Source: DASXYG01 sp036502625 (lineage in GTDB: Bacteria; Actinomycetota; Actinomycetes; Streptosporangiales; Streptosporangiaceae). From it: a stretch of DNA of 29,489 nt. The translations under genes were made by a program, and so were the position numbers. The notes under the pieces are model-generated. The model was given only the letters and a program-made list of their open reading frames with translations, did no database searches and had not been told where the DNA came from. Positions 1-6,779 of this stretch are shown piece by piece. Location: positions 1-29,489 of the forward strand of contig DASXYG010000108.1 of NCBI GenBank assembly GCA_036502625.1, given 5' to 3'. Position 1 is the stretch's first letter. Each line of letters starts with the position of its first letter.

Positions 1-117
1 GGGCTGGGGCGTGGTCGGGGTTGGGGGCGTCGGGGTTGGGGGCGTGGGGGTTGGGGGGTTCGGGGGTGGGTGTGGGGCGGAGGATGGGGTGGGTTCGGTC
101 TATCGAAAGGAGTGGTG
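1..117. other. G-rich leader before the first gene
   Basis: This stretch has no convincing gene. The plus strand is extremely G-rich and C-poor, with many runs of 4-6 G separated by short TT, CGT or TTC spacers (about 11-91). It can form G-quadruplexes. A phrase like GGGGTTGGGGGCGT is repeated twice near 18-48. It resembles the G/T-rich spacers between hairpin repeats at 11434-12260, so it may be the edge of a similar intergenic array outside the window. The purine-rich sequence AAAGGAG at 106-112 is the ribosome binding site of the next gene. Confidence 0.5.
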
Positions 118-1296
118 GTGGGGTTTTCGTTGCGGCCGGAGTATCGGGAGGACCCGGTGCTTGGTGGGCTTGTTCAGCGGCTTCGGGGTTATCTCGAGGG
201 GGAGTTGGCGGGTTATGAGAAGGAGATCGGGGTTGGGCGGGAGCGGCCGGTTGGGCGGGAGGAGCTGCGGAGGGTTTGGAAGCGGAGTCGGGAACTGGGG
301 TTTTACGGGTGTCACCTGGCTGTTGAGTACGGGGGGCAGGGGCTTTCGTATACGCGGCTGGGGGCGTTGAAGGAAGAGGTGGGGGCGTCCGGGCGGGTGC
401 TGGGGCACAGCGTGCTGGGGGATATGGGCGGGCCGCTGCGGGCCGGGTCCGTGTTCGAGTACGCGACGCCTGAGCAGGTCGAGCGGTATCTGAAGCCGCT
501 CGTTGCGGGAGATCTGGCCTGCTGCTTCTCCATGACGGAACCGGATGCCGGGTCGGACGTACGGGCGCTGCGCACGACCGCCACCCGCGACGGGGACGGG
601 TTCCGCATCAGCGGGCACAAGGTGTTCAGCTCCGCGGGGCGGTACGCGGACTTCTCCGTGCTCATCGCGCGCATGGCGGACTCCGAGCCGCCCGTCTACT
701 CCGCGTTCCTCGTCGACCTCGACTCTCCCGGCTGCCGCGTCGTGGACGGGGAGGTGCCCATGTCGGGGCAGGACAGCGAGAGCGACATCATCCTCGATGA
801 CTGCTTCGTACCGGGCGGCAACCTGCTCGGCGCGGAGGGCGACGGGCTGCGGATCGGGCTCGGGCGGGTCACCGTGAACCGGCTGCTGAACTGCCCGAGC
901 GTGCTCGGGCAGGCGCGCCGTGCGCTCACGCTGTCGCTGGAGTACGCGCGCACCCGGCAGGCGTCCGGCGGTCCGCTGATCGCGCTCCAGGCCATCCAGC
1001 ACAAGCTCGCCGACATGGCCACCGACTACTACGCGGCGCGGTCGATGACGTACGACGCGCTCGCCGACCTCGACCGCGGCGCGAAGCCGCGCATCGAGGC
1101 CAACATGTGCAAGCTGTTCGTGTCCGAGGCCGCGTTCCGCATCGCCGACCAGGCCGTGCAGATCCACGGCAAGGCCGGCGTCACGCGCGGGAGCGAGGTC
1201 GAGTGGCTGTTCCGGCGGCTGCGCATGGGGCGCATCGTGACCGGCTCCTCGGAGATCCAGCGCAACGGCATCGCGAAGCAGCTCGCCGCGTCCTGA
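118..1296 (+). CDS. Acyl-CoA dehydrogenase
   Basis: A 392-residue flavoprotein of the acyl-CoA dehydrogenase family, the usual length for a one-domain-set enzyme. It should oxidise an acyl-CoA to the trans-2-enoyl-CoA and pass electrons to ETF. An N-terminal helical domain is followed by the middle-domain signature MTEPDAGSD and the beta-barrel motif HKVFSSAG. The C-terminal helical domain includes QIHGKAGVTRG and ends in TGSSEIQRN, where the place usually held by the YEGT catalytic Glu appears to be Thr, as in some actinobacterial FadE proteins. I chose GTG at 118, five bases after AAAGGAG; the frame stays open upstream to a GTG at 70 but that stretch is low-complexity. The first 130 codons use G/T-ending codons and the rest C-ending ones. 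Substrate unknown. Confidence 0.9.
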   Translation: MGFSLRPEYREDPVLGGLVQRLRGYLEGELAGYEKEIGVGRERPVGREELRRVWKRSRELGFYGCHLAVEYGGQGLSYTRLGALKEEVGASGRVLGHSVLGDMGGPLRAGSVFEYATPEQVERYLKPLVAGDLACCFSMTEPDAGSDVRALRTTATRDGDGFRISGHKVFSSAGRYADFSVLIARMADSEPPVYSAFLVDLDSPGCRVVDGEVPMSGQDSESDIILDDCFVPGGNLLGAEGDGLRIGLGRVTVNRLLNCPSVLGQARRALTLSLEYARTRQASGGPLIALQAIQHKLADMATDYYAARSMTYDALADLDRGAKPRIEANMCKLFVSEAAFRIADQAVQIHGKAGVTRGSEVEWLFRRLRMGRIVTGSSEIQRNGIAKQLAAS

Positions 1297-1332
1297 CCGC
1301 GGCCGCCCGGCGGGAGACCCGGGCGGCCGCGG
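1297..1332. terminator. Hairpin between convergent genes
   Basis: Directly after the acyl-CoA dehydrogenase stop lies a perfect 12-bp inverted repeat, CCGCGGCCGCCC at 1297-1308 and its complement at 1321-1332, with a 12-base loop. It sits between two converging genes (the copper chaperone gene ends at 1354), so a two-way terminator is likely. There is no U-run, as is common in high-GC actinobacteria. Confidence 0.7.
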
Positions 1333-1353
1333 TGACGCGGGCGTACGCGGACG

Positions 1354-1797
1354 TCAGCCGGTGGCGCCCGGGCCCGAGACCCAGGCCGTAACCGTGATGC
1401 GGCCGGACGTCGCGAACGTGAACGTCAGGCGGAGGGCGTGGCCGGGGTGGAGGCCGCGGGGGCGGATCAGCATGAGGTGGATGCCGCCCGGGGTGAGGCG
1501 GGTCGTGTGGTGTGCGGGGATGGGGAGGGCGGACACGCGGCGCATGGTCATGCCGTGGCCGCCGTTCGCCATCCGGTGGATCTGCACCTCCTGGGCGTCC
1601 GCGGTGGTGACGCGGGTGAGGCGGTCCGCCGCGGTGCCGTTGTTGCGGACGGCCAGGTACGCGGCGGTGACGTCCGGGCTGGACGGCATGCGCACGTACG
1701 CGTCGCTGATCTTGATGTCGGGGGCGGGCGGCGCGGTGGCGCACGCCGCCGTCAGGGTGAGGGCGGCGAGGGCGACGGCCGCCGTACGGGCGGTCAC
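1354..1797 (-). CDS. PCu(A)C-type periplasmic copper chaperone, lipoprotein
   Basis: A 147-residue extracytoplasmic copper chaperone of the PCu(A)C (DUF461) family, which delivers Cu(I) to the CuA site of cytochrome oxidase, often with Sco. The family motif H(M)X10MX21HXM is matched exactly by His74, Met85, His107 and Met109. A signal segment ends in the lipobox LTAAC, so Cys19 is probably lipidated and the protein anchored outside the membrane. The start is a GTG at 1797 that overlaps the Sco stop by four bases, implying translational coupling; longer in-frame starts read through the Sco gene and are not credible. It is the last gene of the copper group and faces the hairpin at 1297-1332. 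Confidence 0.93.
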   Translation of the reverse strand: MTARTAAVALAALTLTAACATAPPAPDIKISDAYVRMPSSPDVTAAYLAVRNNGTAADRLTRVTTADAQEVQIHRMANGGHGMTMRRVSALPIPAHHTTRLTPGGIHLMLIRPRGLHPGHALRLTFTFATSGRITVTAWVSGPGATG

Positions 1798-2447
1798 CGG
1801 AGGTCCTTGCCGAGCAGGCGCAGGTCGTGCGCGATGTCGGTGTCCTGGGTGCCGGCGGTGAACAGCAGGCGCGCGCGGCCGTCGGGGCCGTAGACGCGCA
1901 CCTCGGCGCTGTGCGAGACGGCGTAGTTGCCGGTGGCGTTCTTCGGGACCTGGAAGAAGACGTGCGCGTCCGTGGCGGCCTTCCTGATCTTCGACGGGTT
2001 TCCGGTGAGGCCGACGAACGCCTTGTCGAAGTGGTCGAGGAAGGACCGCATCGCCTTCGGGGTGTCGCGCTTCGTGTCGACGCCGACGAAGAGCACGTTG
2101 ATCTTGCGGCGGGTGCGGGCGGGGAGGGCGCGCAGGGCTCCGGAGAGGTCCGCGAGGGTGGTGGGGCAGATGTCCGGGCAGTGCGTGTAGCCGAAGAACA
2201 GCAGGGTCAGGCGGTTCTTGGCGTGCGTGGCCGGGTCGTACGTACGGCCTGAGGTGTCCTTCAGGGCCACGTTCGGGACGCGGTCCGACCCGTTCAGCGT
2301 GACGCCCTTGTACGGGGAGTCCGACGAGCGCGTGCTGACCACCGCGGGGGCGCCTCCCGGGGAGGCGGCGCAGGCGGTGAGGGTGAGGGCGGCGAGGGTG
2401 AGGGCGGCCGTACGGGTGACGGCGCGGCGGGGTGTACGGGACAGCAT
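1794..2447 (-). CDS. Sco1/SenC family copper protein, lipoprotein
   Basis: A 217-residue thioredoxin-fold copper/thiol-redox protein of the Sco family, used in assembly of the CuA centre of cytochrome c oxidase. The copper-binding CxxxC is present in GYTHCPDICPT (Cys90 and Cys94), and the third ligand is the His in VSHSAEVRVYG near the C-terminus. The lipobox LTAC places a lipidated Cys at residue 26. The ATG at 2447 is preceded by GGAG; the frame stays open upstream without a better start. It overlaps the PCu(A)C gene by four bases, so the two are one operon and probably work together on the outer face of the membrane. Confidence 0.94.
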   Translation of the reverse strand: MLSRTPRRAVTRTAALTLAALTLTACAASPGGAPAVVSTRSSDSPYKGVTLNGSDRVPNVALKDTSGRTYDPATHAKNRLTLLFFGYTHCPDICPTTLADLSGALRALPARTRRKINVLFVGVDTKRDTPKAMRSFLDHFDKAFVGLTGNPSKIRKAATDAHVFFQVPKNATGNYAVSHSAEVRVYGPDGRARLLFTAGTQDTDIAHDLRLLGKDLR

Positions 2448-2558
2448 GGTGCTCCAAGGCGGTGCGCGCCCGGGTGTGCCGGGCGACGACGGGTTTCCAG
2501 AGGCCCGGCACGGCCGGGCGGTATCCGAGGGCACGCGCGCGGGTGGCGCGGTGCGGCC

Positions 2559-3143
2559 TCAGGCGGCGCGGGTGAGCGCGGGGCGCGGCGGGCCGCGGCG
2601 GCGTACGGGGTGGCGGGCCGGGGCCGGGCGGGGGAGCACCGGGTCCGGGGGCGGCGCCGCGGACGCGGTAGCCGGGACGGGCGCGCGGGGTGCGCGGGGG
2701 AGGCGTACGGCGCGGCCGGCGAGGCGCGCGGCCAGGCGCGCCAGCGCCCACATCGCGGCCTCACCCCGAGCCAGCCACCAGGACGACACCAGGGCGGCCC
2801 AGAGATGGGCGATGGTCATGACGGCGCCGGGGCCGCCGAGGGAGCCGCATGCGTGTGCGAGCGCCGGGAGCGTCCCTGGAAGGGGGACGTGAGCGGTGGT
2901 GGCGTCGAAGAGAAGGTGGAGGGCTAGTTGGGTGGCCAGGAGGGTGGTGGCGATGCTGGGGAGGCGGCGTTCGCGGGACGTCAGCGCGAACGCGGGGATG
3001 AGGATCAGGGCGTACGACGCCGCCAGGACGGGGTGGCCGGGGGCGGATCCGCCGGCCAGGACGTGGGCCGCGGTGGCCAGGGATACGCAGACGGCGGCGA
3101 AGACCGCCGCCCTGAGCAGGCGGAGCAGCGAGGGCGTACGCAT
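2559..3143 (-). CDS. Small integral membrane protein next to copper genes
   Basis: A 194-residue protein with four hydrophobic segments: AAVFAAVCVSLATAAHVLAG, the region around PVLAASYALILIPAF, ATTLLATQLALHLLFD, and the region around AHLWAALVSSWWLA. These are followed by an Arg/Pro/Ala-rich cytoplasmic tail of about 65 residues. His residues lie in or near helices (TAAHVL, LALHLLFDATTAHV, TIAHLW), which could bind metal or haem, but this is a guess. Similar unnamed membrane proteins accompany copper genes in actinobacteria. The start at ATG 3143 sits ahead of the first helix; the longer open frame runs back through the DyP gene and is a shadow. It is 111 bases upstream of Sco and divergent from the peroxidase gene. 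I do not assign a function. Confidence 0.72.
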   Translation of the reverse strand: MRTPSLLRLLRAAVFAAVCVSLATAAHVLAGGSAPGHPVLAASYALILIPAFALTSRERRLPSIATTLLATQLALHLLFDATTAHVPLPGTLPALAHACGSLGGPGAVMTIAHLWAALVSSWWLARGEAAMWALARLAARLAGRAVRLPRAPRAPVPATASAAPPPDPVLPRPAPARHPVRRRGPPRPALTRAA

Positions 3144-3281
3144 TCCGAGCTCATGGTCCCACCGGCATGGGCGATCGCTGATCCGGGTCCGTGCGGGGGA
3201 GCGCCCGTCCGCGCCGCGTGGTCGTGTGATGATCTGGGTACGGGCTGGGGCGTGATCGACACGGGCGACGAGGGGTGAGCG
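3144..3281. promoter_or_regulatory. Divergent intergenic region, copper group / encapsulin operon
   Basis: These 138 bases separate the minus-strand copper group from the plus-strand DyP-encapsulin operon and must hold the promoter for both, unless one is transcribed from further away. I cannot assign -10 or -35 boxes with confidence. GAGGGGTG at 3270-3277 is a usable ribosome binding site for the peroxidase start at 3282. Confidence 0.45.
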
Positions 3282-4262
3282 ATGGGCGGGGTGCCGCAGG
3301 CGGTGCTCGTACCGTTGACGCGGACGGCGATCTTCTTGGTGGTGACCATCGACCCCGGCGGCGAGGACACCGCGCGCGACCTGCTCGCCGACCTCCCCGG
3401 GCTCAAGCGGTCCGTGGGGTTCCGTGCCGCCGAGGACGACCTGAGCTGCGTCGTGGGCATCGGCTCGCGGGCGTGGGACCGGCTGTTCGGCGGGCCGCGC
3501 CCGGCGGAGCTGCACCCGTTCCGTGAGTTCGCCGGCCCCGTCCACCAGGCGCCCGGCACACCCGGTGACCTGCTGTTCCACCTGCGGGCGCAGCGGCTCG
3601 ACCTGTGCTTCGAGCTGGCCACGCTGATCATGGACCGGCTGCGCGGCTCGGTGACGGTCCGCGACGAGGTGCACGGGTTCAAGTACTTCGACGTACGCGA
3701 CCTGCTCGGCTTCGTCGACGGCACCGAGAACCCCGTGGGCCCGGCCGCGCAGGACGCCGTGCTGATCGGCGCCGAGGACGCGGAGTTCGCCGGGGGCAGC
3801 TACGTCATCGTGCAGAAGTACCTCCACGACATCCCCAAGTGGGAGGCCCAGTCCGTCGAGGACCAGGAGAACGTCATCGGGCGTTCGAAGCTGGCCGACG
3901 TCGAGATGGCCGACGACGTCAAGCCCGCCGACTCCCACGTCGCGCTGAACACGATCACCGATCCGGACGGCACCGACCGGCAGATCCTGCGGGACAACAT
4001 GCCGTTCGGCTCGGTCGGCGCCGAGGAGTTCGGCACGTACTTCATCGGCTACGCCCGCACCCCGACGGTCACCGAGCGGATGCTGGAGCGGATGTTCCTC
4101 GGCGACGGCACCGCCGCCCACGACCGCATCCTGGACTTCTCCACGGCCGTCACCGGCGGCCTGTTCTTCGTACCGAGCGAGGACCTCCTCGACGACCCGC
4201 CGGACCCGCCCGGCGACGGGTCGCTCGGCGTCGGCGATCTGAAAGGGAGCGCGAACCGATGA
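3282..4262 (+). CDS. DyP-type haem peroxidase, encapsulin cargo
   Basis: A 326-residue dye-decolourising peroxidase, most like B-type (no Tat signal, compact). The family motif GxxDG appears as GFVDGTENP with distal Asp146, the proximal haem ligand is His219 in DSHVALN, and the distal Arg is Arg237 in QILRDNMPFG, so the haem site looks complete. After a Pro/Asp-rich linker the C-terminus carries DGSLGVGDLKG (residues 312-322), which closely matches the encapsulin-targeting peptide consensus (DGSLGIGSLKG). The protein is therefore the cargo of the shell encoded by the next gene, which overlaps it by four bases (ATGA). ATG 3282 follows GAGGGG. The natural substrate is unknown; roles in oxidative stress are reported for such systems. 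Confidence 0.97.
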   Translation: MGGVPQAVLVPLTRTAIFLVVTIDPGGEDTARDLLADLPGLKRSVGFRAAEDDLSCVVGIGSRAWDRLFGGPRPAELHPFREFAGPVHQAPGTPGDLLFHLRAQRLDLCFELATLIMDRLRGSVTVRDEVHGFKYFDVRDLLGFVDGTENPVGPAAQDAVLIGAEDAEFAGGSYVIVQKYLHDIPKWEAQSVEDQENVIGRSKLADVEMADDVKPADSHVALNTITDPDGTDRQILRDNMPFGSVGAEEFGTYFIGYARTPTVTERMLERMFLGDGTAAHDRILDFSTAVTGGLFFVPSEDLLDDPPDPPGDGSLGVGDLKGSANR

Positions 4263-5056
4263 ACAATCTCCACCGCGAACTCGCCCCGGTCTCCTCCGCC
4301 GCGTGGGCGGACCTGGAGGAGGAGGCGCGGCGTACGTTCACCCGCCACGTCGCGGGCCGGCGCCTGGTCGACGTCCCGGACGCGGAGGGCGTGGGCCTCG
4401 CCGCGGTCGGCACCGGCCACATCGGCACGGTCGACCCGCCCGGCGACGGCGTGCAGGCCCGCATGCGCGTGGCGCAGCCGGTCGTGGAGCTGCGGGTGCC
4501 GTTCACCGTGGACCGCGACCAGGTCGACACCGTGGAGCGCGGCGCCAAGGACGCCGACTGGCAGCCGGTCAAGGACGCCGCGCGGCGCATCGCGTTCGCC
4601 GAGGACCGGGCGATCTTCGAGGGCTACCCGGCGGGCGGCATCGAGGGCGTGCGGGCCGGGTCGTCCAACGCGGCGATCCCGCTGCCCGCGGAGGTCCGCG
4701 ACTACCCGAACGCCATCAGCCGCGCCATGAGCACGCTCCGGCTTGCCGGCGTCGGCGGCCCGTACGCCCTGGCGCTCAGCGCCGACGCCTACACCGAGGT
4801 GACCGAGACCGCCGACCACGGCTACCCGGTGTACGAGCACATCAGCCGCGTACTGGACGGCGAGATCATCTGGGCGCCGGCCATCGACGGCGCGTTCCTG
4901 CTCTCCACCCGGGGCGGCGACTACGAGCTGCGCCTCGGCCAGGACCTCTCGGTCGGCTACCTGTCCCACGACCGCGACACCGTCGAGCTGTACCTCCAGG
5001 AGTCGCTGACGTTCCTGGCGTACACCGCCGAGGCGTCGGTCGCCATGACGGCCTGA
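4259..5056 (+). CDS. Family 1 encapsulin shell protein
   Basis: A 265-residue HK97-fold shell protein of the family 1 encapsulin (linocin M18) type, the usual length. It assembles into a closed protein compartment, most often a 60-mer. It begins with MNNLHRELAPVSSAAW, the conserved N-terminal helix region that binds the cargo peptide. Other family segments are ELRVPFTVDRDQVD, the E-loop region; WQPVKDAARRIAFAEDRAIF; and the C-terminal DLSVGYLSHDRDTVELYLQE. The ATG overlaps the peroxidase stop codon, giving coupled synthesis of cargo and shell. The gene ends inside a symmetric hairpin shared with the convergent DUF35 gene. Confidence 0.97.
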   Translation: MNNLHRELAPVSSAAWADLEEEARRTFTRHVAGRRLVDVPDAEGVGLAAVGTGHIGTVDPPGDGVQARMRVAQPVVELRVPFTVDRDQVDTVERGAKDADWQPVKDAARRIAFAEDRAIFEGYPAGGIEGVRAGSSNAAIPLPAEVRDYPNAISRAMSTLRLAGVGGPYALALSADAYTEVTETADHGYPVYEHISRVLDGEIIWAPAIDGAFLLSTRGGDYELRLGQDLSVGYLSHDRDTVELYLQESLTFLAYTAEASVAMTA

Positions 5057-5074
5057 CGGCTCGGCTCAGGCCGT
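5048..5074. terminator. Symmetric hairpin holding two stop codons
   Basis: ACGGCCTGA at 5048-5056 and its exact complement TCAGGCCGT at 5066-5074 form a perfect 9-bp stem. The 9-base loop is exactly the intergenic spacer between the encapsulin and DUF35 genes. The innermost stem bases are the TGA stop codons of the two converging genes. It probably acts as a compact two-way terminator or RNA-stability element. Confidence 0.7.
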
Positions 5075-5464
5075 ACCGGCTGTATCGGCCGTGAAGTACG
5101 GAACGGCCTCGTCGCCGAGGGTCTCGTACGCGACCCGGACACGGCGGCCCATCAGGTCGTCGTCCGGGTCGAAGCCGTCCAGGGACGTCCACCACCACGG
5201 GCCCTCGTCCAGTTGCACGATGCCCACCGGTACGCGGGACGTCGCGCCGTCCGGGCCGCGCTCGTGGACGACGGCCCAGCTCACGACCGTGCCGGTGCCG
5301 GCGGCCGGCACCCGTGTGTAGCGGTCGGGGTCGGCGGAGACGTCGAACCGGGGTTCGTGCACCGCGCCCGTCAGGTTGTCCTTGACGATCAGGAACTCGC
5401 CGCGCGCGGTGCCGTCGAAGAAGGCGGCGGTCTCCGCGTCGCGGCGTACGGCGAATCGTGGCAT
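5066..5464 (-). CDS. DUF35 OB-fold protein, partner of the Ltp protein
   Basis: A 132-residue DUF35 (OB-fold, acyl-CoA-associated) protein. In characterised mycobacterial-type systems a DUF35 domain binds an Ltp thiolase-fold protein and is needed for its retro-aldol activity. The N-terminal part, FFDGTARGEFLIVKDNLTGAV, is where most family members carry a zinc ribbon with CxxC pairs; here there are no cysteines at all, so the zinc ribbon is degenerate and only the OB-fold (WAVVHERG to RVRVAYETLGDEAVPYF) is likely to work. ATG 5464 follows AAGGAG and lies 11 bases after the Ltp stop, so the two genes are one operon. Confidence 0.85.
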   Translation of the reverse strand: MPRFAVRRDAETAAFFDGTARGEFLIVKDNLTGAVHEPRFDVSADPDRYTRVPAAGTGTVVSWAVVHERGPDGATSRVPVGIVQLDEGPWWWTSLDGFDPDDDLMGRRVRVAYETLGDEAVPYFTADTAGTA

Positions 5465-5475
5465 GGTGCGCTCCT

Positions 5476-6642
5476 TCAGTGGTCGCTGCCGAGGACCAGC
5501 GTCGAGTGGTGGTCGAGGACGCCGCCGTTGCCGGAGACCAGCACCCGGTCGTGCCGCTCCACCTGGCGGTCGCCGCCCTGGCCGCGCGCCTGGACGACGG
5601 CCTCGTGCACCGGCGTCATGCCCCACATGTAGAACGAGCTGAGCTCGCCGCCGCCGGTGTTGACCTTGAGCCGCCCGCCCGGCCCGAGCGTGCCGGGTTC
5701 GGACAGCGCCGGGCCGCCCTCGCCCTTGGGCACGAATCCGTAGTCCTCGAGCGTCAGCAGCGCCGTGTACGTGTAGCAGTCGTACACCTCGATGACGTCG
5801 ATCTCGTCGAGCGTCGTGTCCGCCATCCGCAGGGCGCGCGGCCCGGCCGTGGCGGCGCCGCTGACCAGCCCGAAGTCGTCGTTCCGTATGCCCGTCCTGC
5901 CGGGGTGCGCCTGCGCCCAGCCGAGCACGCGCACGGGCGGCTGCCGCAGCGTACGCGCCCGGTCCAGCGAGGTGACGACGCAGGCGACGCCGCCGTTGCT
6001 GACCAGGCAGCAGTCGTACAGGTGGAACGGCTCGGCGATGTAGCGGCTCGCGTGGTACTGCTCCAGCGTCAGCGGCGTGCCGTTGAACTGCGCGATCGGG
6101 TTGCCCTGCGCCCATTCGCGCTGCGCGACGGCGATGTGGCCGAAATGGTCCTGGGTGGTGCCGTACGCGGCCATGTGCCGGCGGGCCGCGAGGGCGTACA
6201 TGGTGTTGGCGGAGTAGATGCCGCTGGACGCGTTGAGGCCGCGCCAGCCGTGCGGCGCGGAGCCGGCCGCGGTGTACGCCGCGGACGTGCGGGTCTTCTC
6301 CTTCAGCGGGTCGTCCGCCCACACGATGGCCACCGTGTCGGCCATGCCCGACCGCACGGCCATGGACGCGTACTGCACCATCTGCCCGGCGGTGGACCCG
6401 AAGCCCTGCATGTACGTCAGCAGGTTCAGGCCGGTCAAGCCGAGGACGCCTTGGAGGTCGATGCCCATCGCGGCGTTCAGCCCGCCGGAGACGAGCAGGC
6501 CGTCGATGTCGGCGAGGCCGAGCCCGGCGTCGTCGGCGGCGAGCCGCACCGCCTCGGCGGCGAACTGCGGCGCGGTACGGCCGTAGACCTTGCCCTGGGC
6601 GGTGATCCCCAGGCCGGCGATGGCCGGCTCGCGATTCGGCAT
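5476..6642 (-). CDS. Ltp/SCP2-type thiolase-fold protein, probable retro-aldolase
   Basis: A 388-residue thiolase-superfamily protein of the lipid-transfer (Ltp) group, the usual length. Catalytic thiolase residues are missing: the nucleophile region reads YMQGFGSTAGQ (residues 78-87) with no Cys, and the C-terminal GGG/GH region reads NTGGGELSSFYMWGM with no catalytic His. It is therefore unlikely to be an acetyl-CoA acetyltransferase. Loss of these residues and the adjacent DUF35 gene fit Ltp2-like enzymes that split a beta-hydroxy acyl-CoA by retro-aldol reaction, with Tyr residues as candidates (YDCYTYTALLTLEDYGF). I chose ATG 6642 because AAGGGGGG lies about six bases upstream; the open frame reaches 6750. 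It is divergent from a pair of acyl-CoA dehydrogenases. Confidence 0.88.
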   Translation of the reverse strand: MPNREPAIAGLGITAQGKVYGRTAPQFAAEAVRLAADDAGLGLADIDGLLVSGGLNAAMGIDLQGVLGLTGLNLLTYMQGFGSTAGQMVQYASMAVRSGMADTVAIVWADDPLKEKTRTSAAYTAAGSAPHGWRGLNASSGIYSANTMYALAARRHMAAYGTTQDHFGHIAVAQREWAQGNPIAQFNGTPLTLEQYHASRYIAEPFHLYDCCLVSNGGVACVVTSLDRARTLRQPPVRVLGWAQAHPGRTGIRNDDFGLVSGAATAGPRALRMADTTLDEIDVIEVYDCYTYTALLTLEDYGFVPKGEGGPALSEPGTLGPGGRLKVNTGGGELSSFYMWGMTPVHEAVVQARGQGGDRQVERHDRVLVSGNGGVLDHHSTLVLGSDH

Positions 6643-6779
6643 CCGGTGCCCCCCTTGTTCGGTCGGAGTCCACGTTCGCACCGGATGGCCGGGTACGTAA
6701 ACGATCATCCATGATGTACAGGCGGCGCGCGGCGATGGAACATGGCTCACGGTTCACCGTGAACGGGAAGGCGGCCGGA
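6643..6779. promoter_or_regulatory. Divergent control region with two palindromes
   Basis: This region separates the Ltp-DUF35 operon (minus) from the acyl-CoA dehydrogenase operon (plus). It contains ATCAT-CC-ATGAT at 6704-6715, and overlapping dyads near the plus-strand start: CACGGT-TC-ACCGTG at 6748-6761 and GTTCAC-C-GTGAAC at 6752-6764. These are good candidates for one repressor site controlling both operons. GGGAAGG at 6766-6772 is the likely ribosome binding site for the start at 6780. Confidence 0.5.

Noticed and set aside
1798..2751. An N-terminal extension of the PCu(A)C frame to 465 residues
   Set aside because: It runs antisense-like through the Sco gene in another frame, is Arg/Pro-rich, and the lipoprotein signal starts at GTG 1797.
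3144..4121. An N-terminal extension of the four-helix membrane protein to 520 residues
   Set aside because: It lies opposite the DyP gene and has the low-complexity composition of a shadow frame.
5476..6642. Acetyl-CoA acetyltransferase (thiolase)
   Set aside because: The nucleophilic Cys and catalytic His are absent and a DUF35 partner is adjacent.
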